Shown here piece by piece: positions 18,389-26,903 of a stretch of DNA of 43,456 bases; positions within the stretch are counted from its first letter, which is position 1, and each line of letters opens with the position of its first letter. The notes beneath the pieces were generated by a model, which worked only from the letters and a program-made list of their open reading frames with translations, ran no database searches and was not told where the DNA came from. The position numbers were made by a program, and so were the translations under genes. This stretch comes from an uncultured beta proteobacterium (GTDB lineage Bacteria > Pseudomonadota > Gammaproteobacteria > Burkholderiales > Rhodocyclaceae): positions 1 to 43,456 of the forward strand of contig CAISOB010000095.1 in the NCBI GenBank assembly GCA_903886975.1, given 5' to 3'.

Positions 18389-19065
18389 TCCCGACCTTCC
18401 TGCACGCGATCCCGCTGTCCAGCCAAGTGATCAATCTCTGCGCCGCGCTGATGCTGCTGCTCGCTTTCGCCATGCTGGCGCAGCGCCGCGTCCTGACGCT
18501 GATCAACCTGTTCATGATGCAAGGCTTCGTGCTTTTCGTGTCGACACTGATCGTCGCACTCACCACCAATCAGCACGAACTCCTGGTATCGGCGGGAATT
18601 ACCCTGGTGCTCAAGGTTATCGCCCTGCCGCTGATCCTGCACCGACTGATCCGCAAGCTGTCGGTCAAGTGGGACATCGAGACGCTGCTCAACATCCCGA
18701 CGACGATGCTCATCGGCATCGCCCTGGTGATTGTCGCCTTCAACGTTGCGCAGCCGATTTCACAGCTCTCGGGAACGATCACCCGCGCGACCATCGGCAT
18801 CGCCCTGGCCTGCGTGCTGCTCGCTTTCCTGATGATGATCACGCGCAGCAAGGCGGTGCCGCAGGTGATCGCTTTCCTGGCCATGGAGAACGGCCTGTTC
18901 TTCGCGGCCACCAGCGCGACTTACGGCATGCCGATGGTCGTCGAACTGGGCATCGCGCTCGACGCCATGGTCGGCATGGTCATCGGCGGTGTTTTCTTTT
19001 TCCATATCAGGCAGCAGTTCGACAGCCTCGATATCCGCCAGATGGAGAGGGTAAAGGAAGGATGA
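18385..19065 (+). CDS. hyfE: NuoK-related membrane subunit HyfE (copy 1)
   Basis: A 226-aa protein with about seven hydrophobic helices, of the HyfE family. Its C-terminal half resembles NuoK/MrpC, with conserved Glu residues buried in the membrane (AMENGLFF and VVELGIALD). It is part of the ion-translocating membrane arm. It overlaps hyfC and hyfF by four bases each. Confidence 0.88.
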   Translation: MIPTFLHAIPLSSQVINLCAALMLLLAFAMLAQRRVLTLINLFMMQGFVLFVSTLIVALTTNQHELLVSAGITLVLKVIALPLILHRLIRKLSVKWDIETLLNIPTTMLIGIALVIVAFNVAQPISQLSGTITRATIGIALACVLLAFLMMITRSKAVPQVIAFLAMENGLFFAATSATYGMPMVVELGIALDAMVGMVIGGVFFFHIRQQFDSLDIRQMERVKEG

Positions 19066-20507
19066 TCGAACTCGCCCTCGTCCTGGCGACACCTTTCGCC
19101 ACCGCCATCCTGCTCGCCCTCTTCGGCCACCGCCGCGGCGCCGCCGAAATCAATTCGGCCGGCAGCCTGCTGACGCTGGTCGCCGCCGCGGCGCTGACCA
19201 TCCACATCATCAGCGACGGTCCGATGACGGTCTATGACGAGCAATTTTTCGTCGACCCGCTCAACGTCTTCCTGATCGCCCTGACCGCGCTGGTCGGTTT
19301 CACCACCTCGCTGTTCTCCGGCCCCTACATGCGCGTCGAGCACGACCACGGACGCCTGTCGAGCGCGCGCCTGCGCCTCTACCACAGCATGTTCCAGATG
19401 TTCATGTGCACCATGCTGACTGCCCTATCGACCAACAATCTCGGCATTCTCTGGGTGGCGATGGAAGCGGCGACGCTGACCACCGTGCTGCTCGTTTCGC
19501 TCTATCGCACGCCAGCGAGCTTAGAGGCGGCTTGGAAATACTTCATCCTGTGCGGCGTCGGCATCGCGCAAGCGCTGTTCGGCACCATCCTGATCTACTT
19601 CGCCGCCGAGCGCGTGCTCGGCCAGAGCGGCGCGCTGCTATGGACGCACCTTGACGCCGTCAAGTCCCATCTCGAGCCGACGGTGTTGTCGCTGGCTTTC
19701 GTTTTTCTCTTCGTCGGCTACGGCACCAAGACCGGCCTCGTGCCGCTGCACAACTGGCTGGCCGACGCCCATGCCGAAGGCCCGACGCCGGTCTCCGCGG
19801 TGCTTTCCGGCCTGCTGCTCAACGTCGCGCTGTACGCCATCATCCGCTGCAAGGTGCTCGTCGATGGCGCGCTCAACACACACTTCGCCGGCAACATGAT
19901 GATGGCCTTCGGTCTTCTGACCGTCGTCGTCCCCGCTTTCTACCTGTCGCGCCAGAAAGACGTCAAGCGCCTGTTCGGCTACTCGTCGATCGAGCACATG
20001 GGGCTCATCACCTTCGCTTTCGGCATGGGCGGCGTCGCGAGCTTCGCCGGCCTGCTGCACATGACCGTGCACTCGCTGACCAAATCGGCGATCTTCTTCG
20101 CCGTCGGCCATGCCGCGCAAATGGCCGGGACGCAGATCATCGACGACATCCGCGGCCTCGTCAAAATGTCGCCGACCATCGGCTGGGGCCTGATGCTCGG
20201 CTCGCTGGCCATCCTCGGCATGCCGCCTTTCGGCGTGTTCACCAGCGAATTCATGATCCTCACCACGTCGATCAAGCATTACCCGTGGGCCACGCCGATC
20301 CTGCTGACGGCGCTCGGCGTCGCTTTCGCATCGATGTTCCACAAGGTGCAGGGCATGGTTTTCGGCGAACCGACGGTGCGTCCGCTGGCGCATAATCCGG
20401 CCTTGCTGCCGGTCTTTCTCCATCTCGGGCTGGTGTTGATGCTCGGCCTGTGGATCCCGCCCTACCTCGCCGAATGGTACCGGCAGGCGGCGCGGCTGAT
20501 CGGCTAG
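19062..20507 (+). CDS. hyfF: NuoN/M-like antiporter subunit HyfF (copy 1)
   Basis: A 481-aa second antiporter-like subunit. Conserved elements are FFVDPLNVFLIALTALVGFTT, Glu135 in WVAMEAATLTTVLLVSLYRTP, Lys223 in GYGTKTGLVPLHNWLADAHAEGP, VKRLFGYSSIEHMGLI and HMTVHSLTKSAIFF. The length, without the lateral-helix extension of NuoL, is normal for HyfF. With HyfB this gives the complex two antiporter-type units and thus at least two potential ion channels. It is 8 bp upstream of hyfG. Confidence 0.9.
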   Translation: MIELALVLATPFATAILLALFGHRRGAAEINSAGSLLTLVAAAALTIHIISDGPMTVYDEQFFVDPLNVFLIALTALVGFTTSLFSGPYMRVEHDHGRLSSARLRLYHSMFQMFMCTMLTALSTNNLGILWVAMEAATLTTVLLVSLYRTPASLEAAWKYFILCGVGIAQALFGTILIYFAAERVLGQSGALLWTHLDAVKSHLEPTVLSLAFVFLFVGYGTKTGLVPLHNWLADAHAEGPTPVSAVLSGLLLNVALYAIIRCKVLVDGALNTHFAGNMMMAFGLLTVVVPAFYLSRQKDVKRLFGYSSIEHMGLITFAFGMGGVASFAGLLHMTVHSLTKSAIFFAVGHAAQMAGTQIIDDIRGLVKMSPTIGWGLMLGSLAILGMPPFGVFTSEFMILTTSIKHYPWATPILLTALGVAFASMFHKVQGMVFGEPTVRPLAHNPALLPVFLHLGLVLMLGLWIPPYLAEWYRQAARLIG

Positions 20508-20515
20508 GAACGCCC

Positions 20516-22072
20516 ATGCAAATTCTCGAGCAGAGCATAGTTTTCGAGCCGCTGCCCGGCCACGCCAGCCCGACCTGGGCGGCGCGCGTCGATGCCCAGG
20601 CGCTGCGCGCTTTCTGCGCCGCCGTGCACGCCGCCGAGCGGCGCCTGGTCGCGCTTTGGGGCAGCGACGAGCGCGATCGCGATGCGCAATTGGGGTTCGC
20701 GCTGCACGCTGCTTTCGACCTCGCCGAAGGCCTCGTTTGCCTGACGCTGCCGCTATCCACCGAGAATCCCGAATTCCCCGACCTGTCGCTGCCCTTCCCT
20801 GCCGCCGAGCGCATGCAGCGCGCCGTCCGCGACACGATCGGCGCGCGGCCGGACGCCGGCGACCAGCGCCCTTGGCTGCGCCACGCCAACTGGCCTGCCG
20901 ATTACTATCCCTTGCGTCGCGATACGCCCGAGGTCAACGGGTCGCGCTATGCCGCGAGCAACGAGGACTACGCCTTCGTCCGCGTCGAGGGCGACGGCGT
21001 GCACGAAATCGCCGTCGGTCCGATTCATGCCGGCATCATTGAGCCCGGCCATTTCCGTTTCTCGGCGATGGGCGAGAGCGTGCTGCGTCTCGAAGAGCGG
21101 CTTGGCTGGACGCACAAGGGCATCGAGCGCCGCTTCGTCGGCATGGCTCTTGCCGAAGGCGCCAAGCTCGCCGGCCGCGTCTCCGGCGACACCACGGTGG
21201 CCTACGCCTGGGCCTACAGCCAGGCCGCCGAGGCGATCAGCGGCGCGATGCCGCCGCCGCGCGCGCTGTGGCTGCGCGCGCTGCTGCTCGAGCGCGAACG
21301 CATCGCCAACCATCTCGGCGACCTCGGCTATCTCGGCAACGACGTGGCATTGTCATTCGGCCTGATGCAATTCATGCGCCTCCGAGAGGACTGGATCCGG
21401 CTCAACGCCCAGGTCTTCGGCCACCGCCTGCTGATGGACCGCATCGTCCCTGGCGGCGTCGCCGTCGATCTCGACGCGGCCGGCGCGCAGGCGCTGCTCG
21501 CCCAGGGCCGGACCATCCGCCATGAAGTGCGCAAGCTCAAGGCCATTTACGACGAGCACGCCGGCCTGCAGGACCGCTTCCTCACCACCGGCCGCGTCAC
21601 CGCGCAGCTCGCCAAGCGCCTCGGCGTGATCGGCCTCGTCGGGCGGGCCAGCGCGCAGTGGTGGGACCTGCGCTGTGATCACCCGTGCGCGCCCTACGAT
21701 CAGCTGGCGCCGCGAATCTCGACCGAACGCAACGGCGACGTCGCCGCGCGCGTTCTGGTGCGCTTTGCCGAAATCGCCGAAGCGCTGCGCCTGATCGAGA
21801 CGATCATCAGCGAGATGCCGGCCGGCAACATCCGCAGCGAGGTACGCAGTAGCGCCGACCGGCGCGGCTACGGCTGGATCGAAGGCTGGCGGGGCGATGT
21901 GCTGGTCGCGTTGGAAACCGGCCACGACGGCAAGATCCGGCGCGGCCATTGCCACGACCCGTCGTGGCAGAATTGGCCGGCACTCGAACACGCGGCGATC
22001 GACAACATCGTTCCCGATTTCCCGCTGATCAACAAGTCGTTCAACCTCTCGTATTCAGGACAGGATCTCTGA
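20516..22072 (+). CDS. hyfG: Large subunit HyfG/NuoCD-like without NiFe ligands (copy 1)
   Basis: 518 aa, a fusion of a NuoC-like N-terminal domain (about 1-140, quite degenerate here) with a NuoD/hydrogenase-large-subunit domain. The fold is marked by [16 protein letters not shown] (168-182), WTHKGIER and [12 protein letters not shown]. Real group 4 hydrogenases have RVCGxC here and DPCxxC at the C-terminus. In this protein the first motif is RVSGDT (221-226, Ser223 and Thr226), and the C-terminus reads [13 protein letters not shown] with no Cys pair. It therefore cannot hold a NiFe centre. This is the pattern reported for energy-converting hydrogenase-related (Ehr) complexes. The reaction is unknown; a quinone or another small-molecule site in the same cavity is possible. 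Its stop overlaps the hyfI start. Confidence 0.9.
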   Translation: MQILEQSIVFEPLPGHASPTWAARVDAQALRAFCAAVHAAERRLVALWGSDERDRDAQLGFALHAAFDLAEGLVCLTLPLSTENPEFPDLSLPFPAAERMQRAVRDTIGARPDAGDQRPWLRHANWPADYYPLRRDTPEVNGSRYAASNEDYAFVRVEGDGVHEIAVGPIHAGIIEPGHFRFSAMGESVLRLEERLGWTHKGIERRFVGMALAEGAKLAGRVSGDTTVAYAWAYSQAAEAISGAMPPPRALWLRALLLERERIANHLGDLGYLGNDVALSFGLMQFMRLREDWIRLNAQVFGHRLLMDRIVPGGVAVDLDAAGAQALLAQGRTIRHEVRKLKAIYDEHAGLQDRFLTTGRVTAQLAKRLGVIGLVGRASAQWWDLRCDHPCAPYDQLAPRISTERNGDVAARVLVRFAEIAEALRLIETIISEMPAGNIRSEVRSSADRRGYGWIEGWRGDVLVALETGHDGKIRRGHCHDPSWQNWPALEHAAIDNIVPDFPLINKSFNLSYSGQDL

Positions 22073-22605
22073 TGTTTCCGATGCTGCGGCAAATCCTGCG
22101 TACCGGCATTGTCAGCGAAGCGCCGCCGGCCGCCGACGAGGACTTGCGTGTCGTCGCCCAGCGGCTCTCCGACGCCGTGGCGCGGCAGCTCGGCCGGGCG
22201 CTGGTGATCCGTCATATCGACGCCGGATCGTGCAATGGCTGCGAGCTCGAGATCCACGCCCTCGGCAACCCCTACTACAACCTCGAGGCGCTCGGCATCA
22301 AGTTCGCCGCCAGCCCGCGCCACGCCGACCTGCTGCTGGTCACCGGGCCGGTCGCCAAGAACATGGAGGTCGCCGTCAAGCGCGCCTACGACGCTACGCC
22401 CGAGCCCAAGCTGGTCGTCGCCGTCGGCGACTGCGGCTGCACCGGCGGCATCTTCGGCGAGAGCTACGCCTCCTGCGGCCGAGTTGCCAATGTCATACCG
22501 GTCGACGTGGCCGTTCCCGGCTGCCCACCGACGCCGCTGCAATTGATGCAGGGCATACTCGCCGCCATCGCGCCGGGCAAGGCCGATCGCGCGGCAAAGG
22601 GCTGA
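22072..22605 (+). CDS. hyfI: Fe-S subunit HyfI/NuoB-like (copy 1)
   Basis: A 177-aa homologue of HyfI/HycG and NuoB, the subunit next to the active site carrying a single [4Fe-4S] cluster (N2 in complex I). The expected ligands are present: Cys54 and Cys57 in GSCNGCELE, Cys121 in VGDCGCTGG and Cys151 in PGCPPTP; Cys123 and Cys135 are extra. It keeps the cluster although its partner HyfG has lost the metals, so an electron-transfer role is retained. It is the last gene of copy 1; an acylphosphatase gene follows after 50 bp. Confidence 0.92.
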   Translation: MFPMLRQILRTGIVSEAPPAADEDLRVVAQRLSDAVARQLGRALVIRHIDAGSCNGCELEIHALGNPYYNLEALGIKFAASPRHADLLLVTGPVAKNMEVAVKRAYDATPEPKLVVAVGDCGCTGGIFGESYASCGRVANVIPVDVAVPGCPPTPLQLMQGILAAIAPGKADRAAKG

Positions 22606-22655
22606 GGCGGCGGCGATGCCGGATCGCAATCCCGTTCCCTGAAGCATTCGACGAC

Positions 22656-22949
22656 ATGGCGCCATTCACCCGTCATCTCTCGATTCACGGCCGCGTCCAG
22701 GGCATCGGCTTCCGCTGGTCACTGAGCGCGCAAGCCAAAGCGTTGGGGCTTTCCGGCTGGGTGCGCAACCGGCGCGACGGCAGCGTCGAAGCGCTGATCC
22801 GCGGCGACGTCGAGGCCGTGGAAGCGCTCACCGCTTGGGCTTATCAAGGTCCGCCGGGGGCGCGTGTCGAACGCGTGCTCAGTGACGATACGCCCGAGGT
22901 CTCCGGCGGCGAAGTGCCGGCCGGCTTTACGTTAAGACCGACTTTTTGA
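22656..22949 (+). CDS. acyP: Acylphosphatase
   Basis: A 97-aa enzyme that hydrolyses acyl phosphates. It has the family signature [11 protein letters not shown] with the phosphate-binding Arg20, and [12 protein letters not shown] with the catalytic Asn38; the end (FTLRPTF) is typical. The ATG at 22656 gives normal length; the open frame extending upstream to 22230 is a shadow of hyfI. It may be read through from the hyf operon. A functional link to the complex is not evident. Confidence 0.9.
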   Translation: MAPFTRHLSIHGRVQGIGFRWSLSAQAKALGLSGWVRNRRDGSVEALIRGDVEAVEALTAWAYQGPPGARVERVLSDDTPEVSGGEVPAGFTLRPTF

Positions 22950-22982
22950 TTTGCGCGGAACTTGAGAAGCCCTACGTTGACT

Positions 22983-23004
22983 AAGTGATTCGGATAGATC
23001 ACTT
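22983..23004 (+). promoter_or_regulatory. Inverted repeat upstream of the peroxiredoxin gene
   Basis: AAGTGAT (22983-22989) and ATCACTT (22998-23004) form a perfect 7-bp dyad with an 8-bp spacer, 62 bp before the peroxiredoxin ATG. It lies where an operator or promoter would be expected. It does not match the four-part OxyR consensus. A Fur-family protein is encoded at 32548, but any pairing is speculative. Confidence 0.35.
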
Positions 23005-23066
23005 GTCCGCTGTCTTTCCAAGAAATTCTGCATTCCTAAACAACAATTCACTCAAGGAGAATCACT

Positions 23067-23669
23067 ATGGCCGTTCTCGTCGGCAAGCAAGCCCCTGATT
23101 TCACTGCCAACGCCGTCATGGGCAACAATGAGATTCGTCAATACACGCTGTCGAAGGAGACCAAGGGCAAGTACGCCGTGATCTTCTTCTATCCGCTCGA
23201 CTTCACCTTCGTCTGTCCGTCCGAGCTGATCGCTTTCGACCATCGCCTGCCCGAATTCAAGCAAGGCGGCGTTGAAGTCATCGGCGTATCGATCGATTCG
23301 CAATTCACCCACCTGGCCTGGAAGAACACCCCAGTGAACAACGGCGGCATCGGCCAGGTGCAGTACCCGCTGATTGCCGACGTCAAGCACGAAATCTGCC
23401 GCGCCTACGACGTCGAATTCGCTGCCGCCGGCGTCGCATTCCGCGGCTCCTTCCTGATCGACAAGACCGGCCTGGTGCGTCACCAGGTGGTCAACGACCT
23501 GCCGCTCGGCCGCAACGTCGATGAAATGCTGCGCATGGTCGACGCCCTGCAATTCACCGAAGAGCACGGCGAAGTCTGCCCGGCCGGCTGGAACAAGGGC
23601 AAGGCCGGAATGAAGGCCTCGACGGCGGGCGTCGCCGAATACCTGAAGGAACACGCCACGGAGCTGTAA
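23067..23669 (+). CDS. ahpC: 2-Cys peroxiredoxin (AhpC/Prx1 type)
   Basis: A 200-aa thiol peroxidase that reduces H2O2 and organic peroxides. The peroxidatic Cys50 lies in PLDFTFVCPSE and the resolving Cys171 in HGEVCPAGW, the typical 2-Cys arrangement. The C-terminal tail (GVAEYLKEHATEL) is present, so the enzyme may be sensitive to over-oxidation. The start is supported by AAGGAG seven bases upstream. No AhpF or thioredoxin reductase gene is adjacent. A strong terminator follows, so it is a separate unit between the two hyf-like operons. The symbol is used in the broad family sense. Confidence 0.93.
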   Translation: MAVLVGKQAPDFTANAVMGNNEIRQYTLSKETKGKYAVIFFYPLDFTFVCPSELIAFDHRLPEFKQGGVEVIGVSIDSQFTHLAWKNTPVNNGGIGQVQYPLIADVKHEICRAYDVEFAAAGVAFRGSFLIDKTGLVRHQVVNDLPLGRNVDEMLRMVDALQFTEEHGEVCPAGWNKGKAGMKASTAGVAEYLKEHATEL

Positions 23670-23701
23670 GCGGCGCGGGGTCGTCCTCGTTGTAAACTAG
23701 A

Positions 23702-23735
23702 AGCCCCGCCGGCGCAATGCCGGCGGGGCTTTCTT
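23702..23735 (+). terminator. Rho-independent terminator after the peroxiredoxin gene
   Basis: A perfect 12-bp stem, AGCCCCGCCGGC (23702-23713) and GCCGGCGGGGCT (23719-23730), with loop GCAAT, is followed by TTCTT. It lies 33 bp after the stop codon. Confidence 0.9.
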
Positions 23736-23990
23736 CATGCCGGCTTCGCGGGCTTTCGCCTGCCGCGCCGAGACGTCAAGAAGTTTGCCCCACGTATGCT
23801 TATCGACGCTACGCCCGTGACGGGTAATGGTTGACGGTTATTGAAAACCACCGCCGGGATGGAGTACAGTGTCATTCACCAAGAGCGATGAGCCCGTGGG
23901 CTTCCGCCATAACGCGATCCACTTCGATGAAGATCGCAGAATCCCACGCAAGTCGCCATTCGAATAAGACATTTTTGGGGCGGCAGAAAA
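23736..23990. other. Intergenic region without a supported gene
   Basis: Between the terminator and the hemerythrin gene there is no convincing gene. A short open frame from 23831 has neither a ribosome-binding site nor recognisable sequence and overlaps the hemerythrin gene. The promoter of the hemerythrin gene must lie here, but I see no clear consensus. Confidence 0.5.
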
Positions 23991-24614
23991 ATGAAAAAGA
24001 TCTTACTCCCGGATTGGCTTTATCAATTGCTTCCGTATTTCTATGCCGGCGTCGGATTTCTTACCATCGTGATTTTGCGCAGTGGGATGGCGATTTTTAG
24101 CGGCTTGACCTTGGTATCCGCGGGCGTCGCCGTGTGGATGCTCCGTTACCGATACCGCCATGGCATTGGTACAGACCGGGGCGGGCTCTCTGACGTGGAA
24201 TTCGCTGACGCAGATCGCGTCTCCGATTCGGCCGTGCATATCGCCTGGCGCCAAACCTATGAGACGGGGAACCCGGGCGTTGATTCGCAGCACCGGAAAT
24301 TATTCGGTCTAGGCAACCTGCTGATCGGCGCCGTGCGGTCCAAACAACCCCAACCAGAAATCCAGTGGGCAATCGACGAATTGATCGAACACATCAAGGC
24401 TCATTTTCATGCTGAAGAGGCTTCGCCGACCTGGATGACCCGTCCTAAGTGCAAGGAGCATCAGGAAATCCACTATTCCTTGATCGCCAAGGCAGACAAG
24501 ATTCGCAATCGCTCCTACGGCGAGACGGAGGCCGCAGGCGATCTGCTCAGATATATCGCCAACGACGTTATCGTGGATCACGTTTCCAAGGAAGTGCTTC
24601 AGACGAGCGCCTAG
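23991..24614 (+). CDS. Membrane-anchored bacteriohemerythrin
   Basis: A 207-aa protein with two N-terminal transmembrane helices (about 11-30 and 33-52), a short linker, and a cytoplasmic hemerythrin domain from about residue 83 (IAWRQTYETGNPGVDSQHRKLF). Bacteriohemerythrins bind O2 at a di-iron site. Ligand candidates are His101, His138 with Glu142 (HFHAEE), His157 and His161 (HQEIH), and His197. The seventh ligand, normally Asp five residues after the last His, is Val202 here, with Glu201 one position off. The site may therefore be altered, or Glu201 may serve. Membrane O2-binding domains are proposed to deliver or sense O2. The protein sits between the two Ehr-type operons and is transcribed in the same direction. 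Confidence 0.85.
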   Translation: MKKILLPDWLYQLLPYFYAGVGFLTIVILRSGMAIFSGLTLVSAGVAVWMLRYRYRHGIGTDRGGLSDVEFADADRVSDSAVHIAWRQTYETGNPGVDSQHRKLFGLGNLLIGAVRSKQPQPEIQWAIDELIEHIKAHFHAEEASPTWMTRPKCKEHQEIHYSLIAKADKIRNRSYGETEAAGDLLRYIANDVIVDHVSKEVLQTSA

Positions 24615-24857
24615 GCCCGACTTCCGCTTTCTAAGCGCCCGGAGGTCACGCTTAGCCGTTTGTAATTCTCCAGTCTTGTCGCGCCCTGCCGAAAGTGCCA
24701 CTATTGCGGGTGGGGAAATTCCAGCGGCGATTGCCGTTGCTGCACCAGGCCTATGAATCAATGTGCGTGTCGCGTCGATTCGGGATTGCGGTGTGTCGGC
24801 GTTTGACAACGGAGGGTTCGGGGTGCAGTCAAGATTCCTGTCGTCGATAGTCTCGCC

Positions 24858-26903
24858 ATGAGCGCGATGACCAGGGCACCGTTGTACCTCGCTTACGTGG
24901 CGCTGGCATGCACCCTGCTGTCGGGCGCCGTTTCCGTGCTCGCCGTTCGCCGCCATCCGGACTTCCTGCATTTCGGATCCTTCTTCTTCCTTTTCCTGTC
25001 GGGCGCCGCCAGCATAGGCGCCGGCGTCTGGGCGCTGCTCGCCGGGCTCACCGTCAGCGACCGGTTTGAACTGGGCCTGCCCTGGCTCGACTGGCATTTG
25101 CGCATCGATCCGCTGTCGGGCTTCTTCCTCTTGCTACTCGGCACCCTGGCGCTCGCGATATCGCTCTACGGCCCGAGTTACACGCGCCAGTTCGCACGCG
25201 GCCCGGCGGCCCAACCGCTGCCGCCGCTCGGCATTTTCACCGCGCTCTTCGTGCTCGGCATGCAGATGCTGCTGCTGGCCAATGACGCGCTGGTATTCAT
25301 GATCTTCTGGGAAATGATGTCGCTCGCCGGCTATTTTCTCGTCGTCTATCAGCACCAGCACACGGCCAACCGCCAAGCGGCTTTTCTATATCTGTTGCTC
25401 GCCCACGTCGGCGCGCTGGTCATTCTGCTGGCTTTCGGCGTGCTCGCGGCATTCGGCGGCGGTCTCACCTTCGACCAGATGCGCGTGGCACATCTCTCCC
25501 CGCTCTGGGCGACGCTGGCTTTCGCTTTCGCCTTCATCGGTTTCGGCACCAAGGCCGGCATGGTGCCGCTGCATGTCTGGCTGCCCGAAGCGCACCCGGT
25601 CGCGCCCTCGCACATCTCGGCGCTGATGAGCGGGGCGATGATCAAGATGGGCATCTACGGCATCGTGCGCCTGAGCTACGATCTGATCGGCAACGTGCGC
25701 TGGGAATGGGGCATGGCCGTGCTGATCATCGGCACCGCCTCGTCGGTGCTCGGCGTTCTCTATGCGCTGATGCAGCACGACATGAAACGGCTCCTCGCCT
25801 ACCACTCGATCGAGAACATCGGCATCATCCTGATGGGCCTCGGATTGTCGATGATCTTCCTCGGCAACGGCCACATCATGCTCGGCACGCTCGGCCTCGT
25901 CGCCGCGCTCTACCACACGCTCAACCACGCGCTGTTCAAGGGCCTGCTCTTCCTCGGCGCCGGCGCCGTGGACTACCGCACGCACGCGCACGACCTCGAC
26001 CAGATGGGCGGGCTCATCCACCGCATGCCGATTACCGCGCTGTTCTTCCTCGTCGGCTGCGTGGCGATCTCGGCGCTGCCGCCGTTCAATGGTTTCGTTT
26101 CGGAGTGGCTGACCTTCCAGACCGCCCTGCAGGCCCCGGCGCTGCATGACGGCGTGCTGCGCACCATCATTCCGATCGCCGCCGCGCTGCTCGCGTTGAC
26201 CGGGGCGCTCGCCGCCGCCTGCTTTGTCAAGGCTTTCGGTATCGCCTTCCTGGGCAAGCCGCGCAGCCGCAGCGTCGGCCGCGCGCGCGAGGTGCCGGCC
26301 GGAATGCTCGCCGGGATGGGCTTGCTGGGTACGCTGTGCCTGCTGCTCGGCGTCTTCCCGACGACGATGATCAAGCTGATGGCACCGATCACGCAACTCC
26401 TGGTGCGCGACGAACTGCCTTCGGCCGCCGCACAGGGCTGGTTATGGCTGACGCCGATTTCGTCCGACGTTGCGTCTTACTCGGCGCCTTGCGTCCTGAT
26501 CGCCATCGTCGTGGTTTTCGCCCTGGGTTATTTCTTCCTCAAGCGCGGCACTGCTGCGCCGCGCCGCGCTTACGCCTGGGACTGCGGCTTCGGCCACCTG
26601 ACGCAGCGCATGCAATACACCTCGACCGCTTTCAGTCAACCGATCCGTCGCGTTTTCGCCGGCATCTGGAAAGTTGATGAACACATCGAGACACTCGCCA
26701 GCAAGGGGACGATTCCGCACGTGACCAGCCTGCATTACAGCCTGTACACCCAGGACTGGTCCTGGCTCAAATGCTATCTGCCGATCGGGCGCCTGGTGCT
26801 CGCCGCGGCCAACCGCATCGGCTTCATCCAGACCGGCAATATCCACACCTACCTGAAGTTTTCTTTCGTCACCCTGATCGTCTTCCTATGGATCGTCAGT
26901 TGA
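24858..26903 (+). CDS. hyfB: Ehr/hydrogenase-4-type antiporter-like subunit HyfB (copy 2)
   Basis: A 681-aa paralogue of the protein at 15435-17438, with the same helix layout. Glu152 (FWEMMSLAGYF) and Lys232 (FGTKAGMVPLHVWLPEAHP) mark the ion path. YHSIENIGIILMGLGLSM, YHTLNHALFKGLLFLGAG and ALPPFNGFVSEWLTFQ are conserved. The C-terminal extension has AYAWDCGFGHLTQRMQ and FSQPIRRVFAGIWKVDEHIE, as in HyfB/HycC. A possible -35 TTGACA lies at 24803-24808 but without a good -10. The 243-bp gap before it (24615-24857) holds no other gene. It overlaps hyfC by 16 bases. Confidence 0.9.
   Translation: MSAMTRAPLYLAYVALACTLLSGAVSVLAVRRHPDFLHFGSFFFLFLSGAASIGAGVWALLAGLTVSDRFELGLPWLDWHLRIDPLSGFFLLLLGTLALAISLYGPSYTRQFARGPAAQPLPPLGIFTALFVLGMQMLLLANDALVFMIFWEMMSLAGYFLVVYQHQHTANRQAAFLYLLLAHVGALVILLAFGVLAAFGGGLTFDQMRVAHLSPLWATLAFAFAFIGFGTKAGMVPLHVWLPEAHPVAPSHISALMSGAMIKMGIYGIVRLSYDLIGNVRWEWGMAVLIIGTASSVLGVLYALMQHDMKRLLAYHSIENIGIILMGLGLSMIFLGNGHIMLGTLGLVAALYHTLNHALFKGLLFLGAGAVDYRTHAHDLDQMGGLIHRMPITALFFLVGCVAISALPPFNGFVSEWLTFQTALQAPALHDGVLRTIIPIAAALLALTGALAAACFVKAFGIAFLGKPRSRSVGRAREVPAGMLAGMGLLGTLCLLLGVFPTTMIKLMAPITQLLVRDELPSAAAQGWLWLTPISSDVASYSAPCVLIAIVVVFALGYFFLKRGTAAPRRAYAWDCGFGHLTQRMQYTSTAFSQPIRRVFAGIWKVDEHIETLASKGTIPHVTSLHYSLYTQDWSWLKCYLPIGRLVLAAANRIGFIQTGNIHTYLKFSFVTLIVFLWIVS

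Noticed and set aside
15435..20507. Interpretation of the membrane genes as an Mrp Na+/H+ antiporter or as NADH dehydrogenase (complex I)
   Set aside because: HyfC, HyfE, HyfG and HyfI are not part of Mrp antiporters, and the NADH module and the NuoA, NuoI and NuoJ subunits are missing. HyfB has the C-terminal domain of the HyfB/HycC type.
23831..24100. 89-aa open frame before the hemerythrin gene
   Set aside because: It overlaps the hemerythrin start in another frame, has no ribosome-binding site and shows no domain.
24803..24834. TTGACA at 24803 as promoter of hyfB copy 2
   Set aside because: The -35 match is perfect but no acceptable -10 hexamer lies 16-18 bp downstream; noted only within the gene entry.
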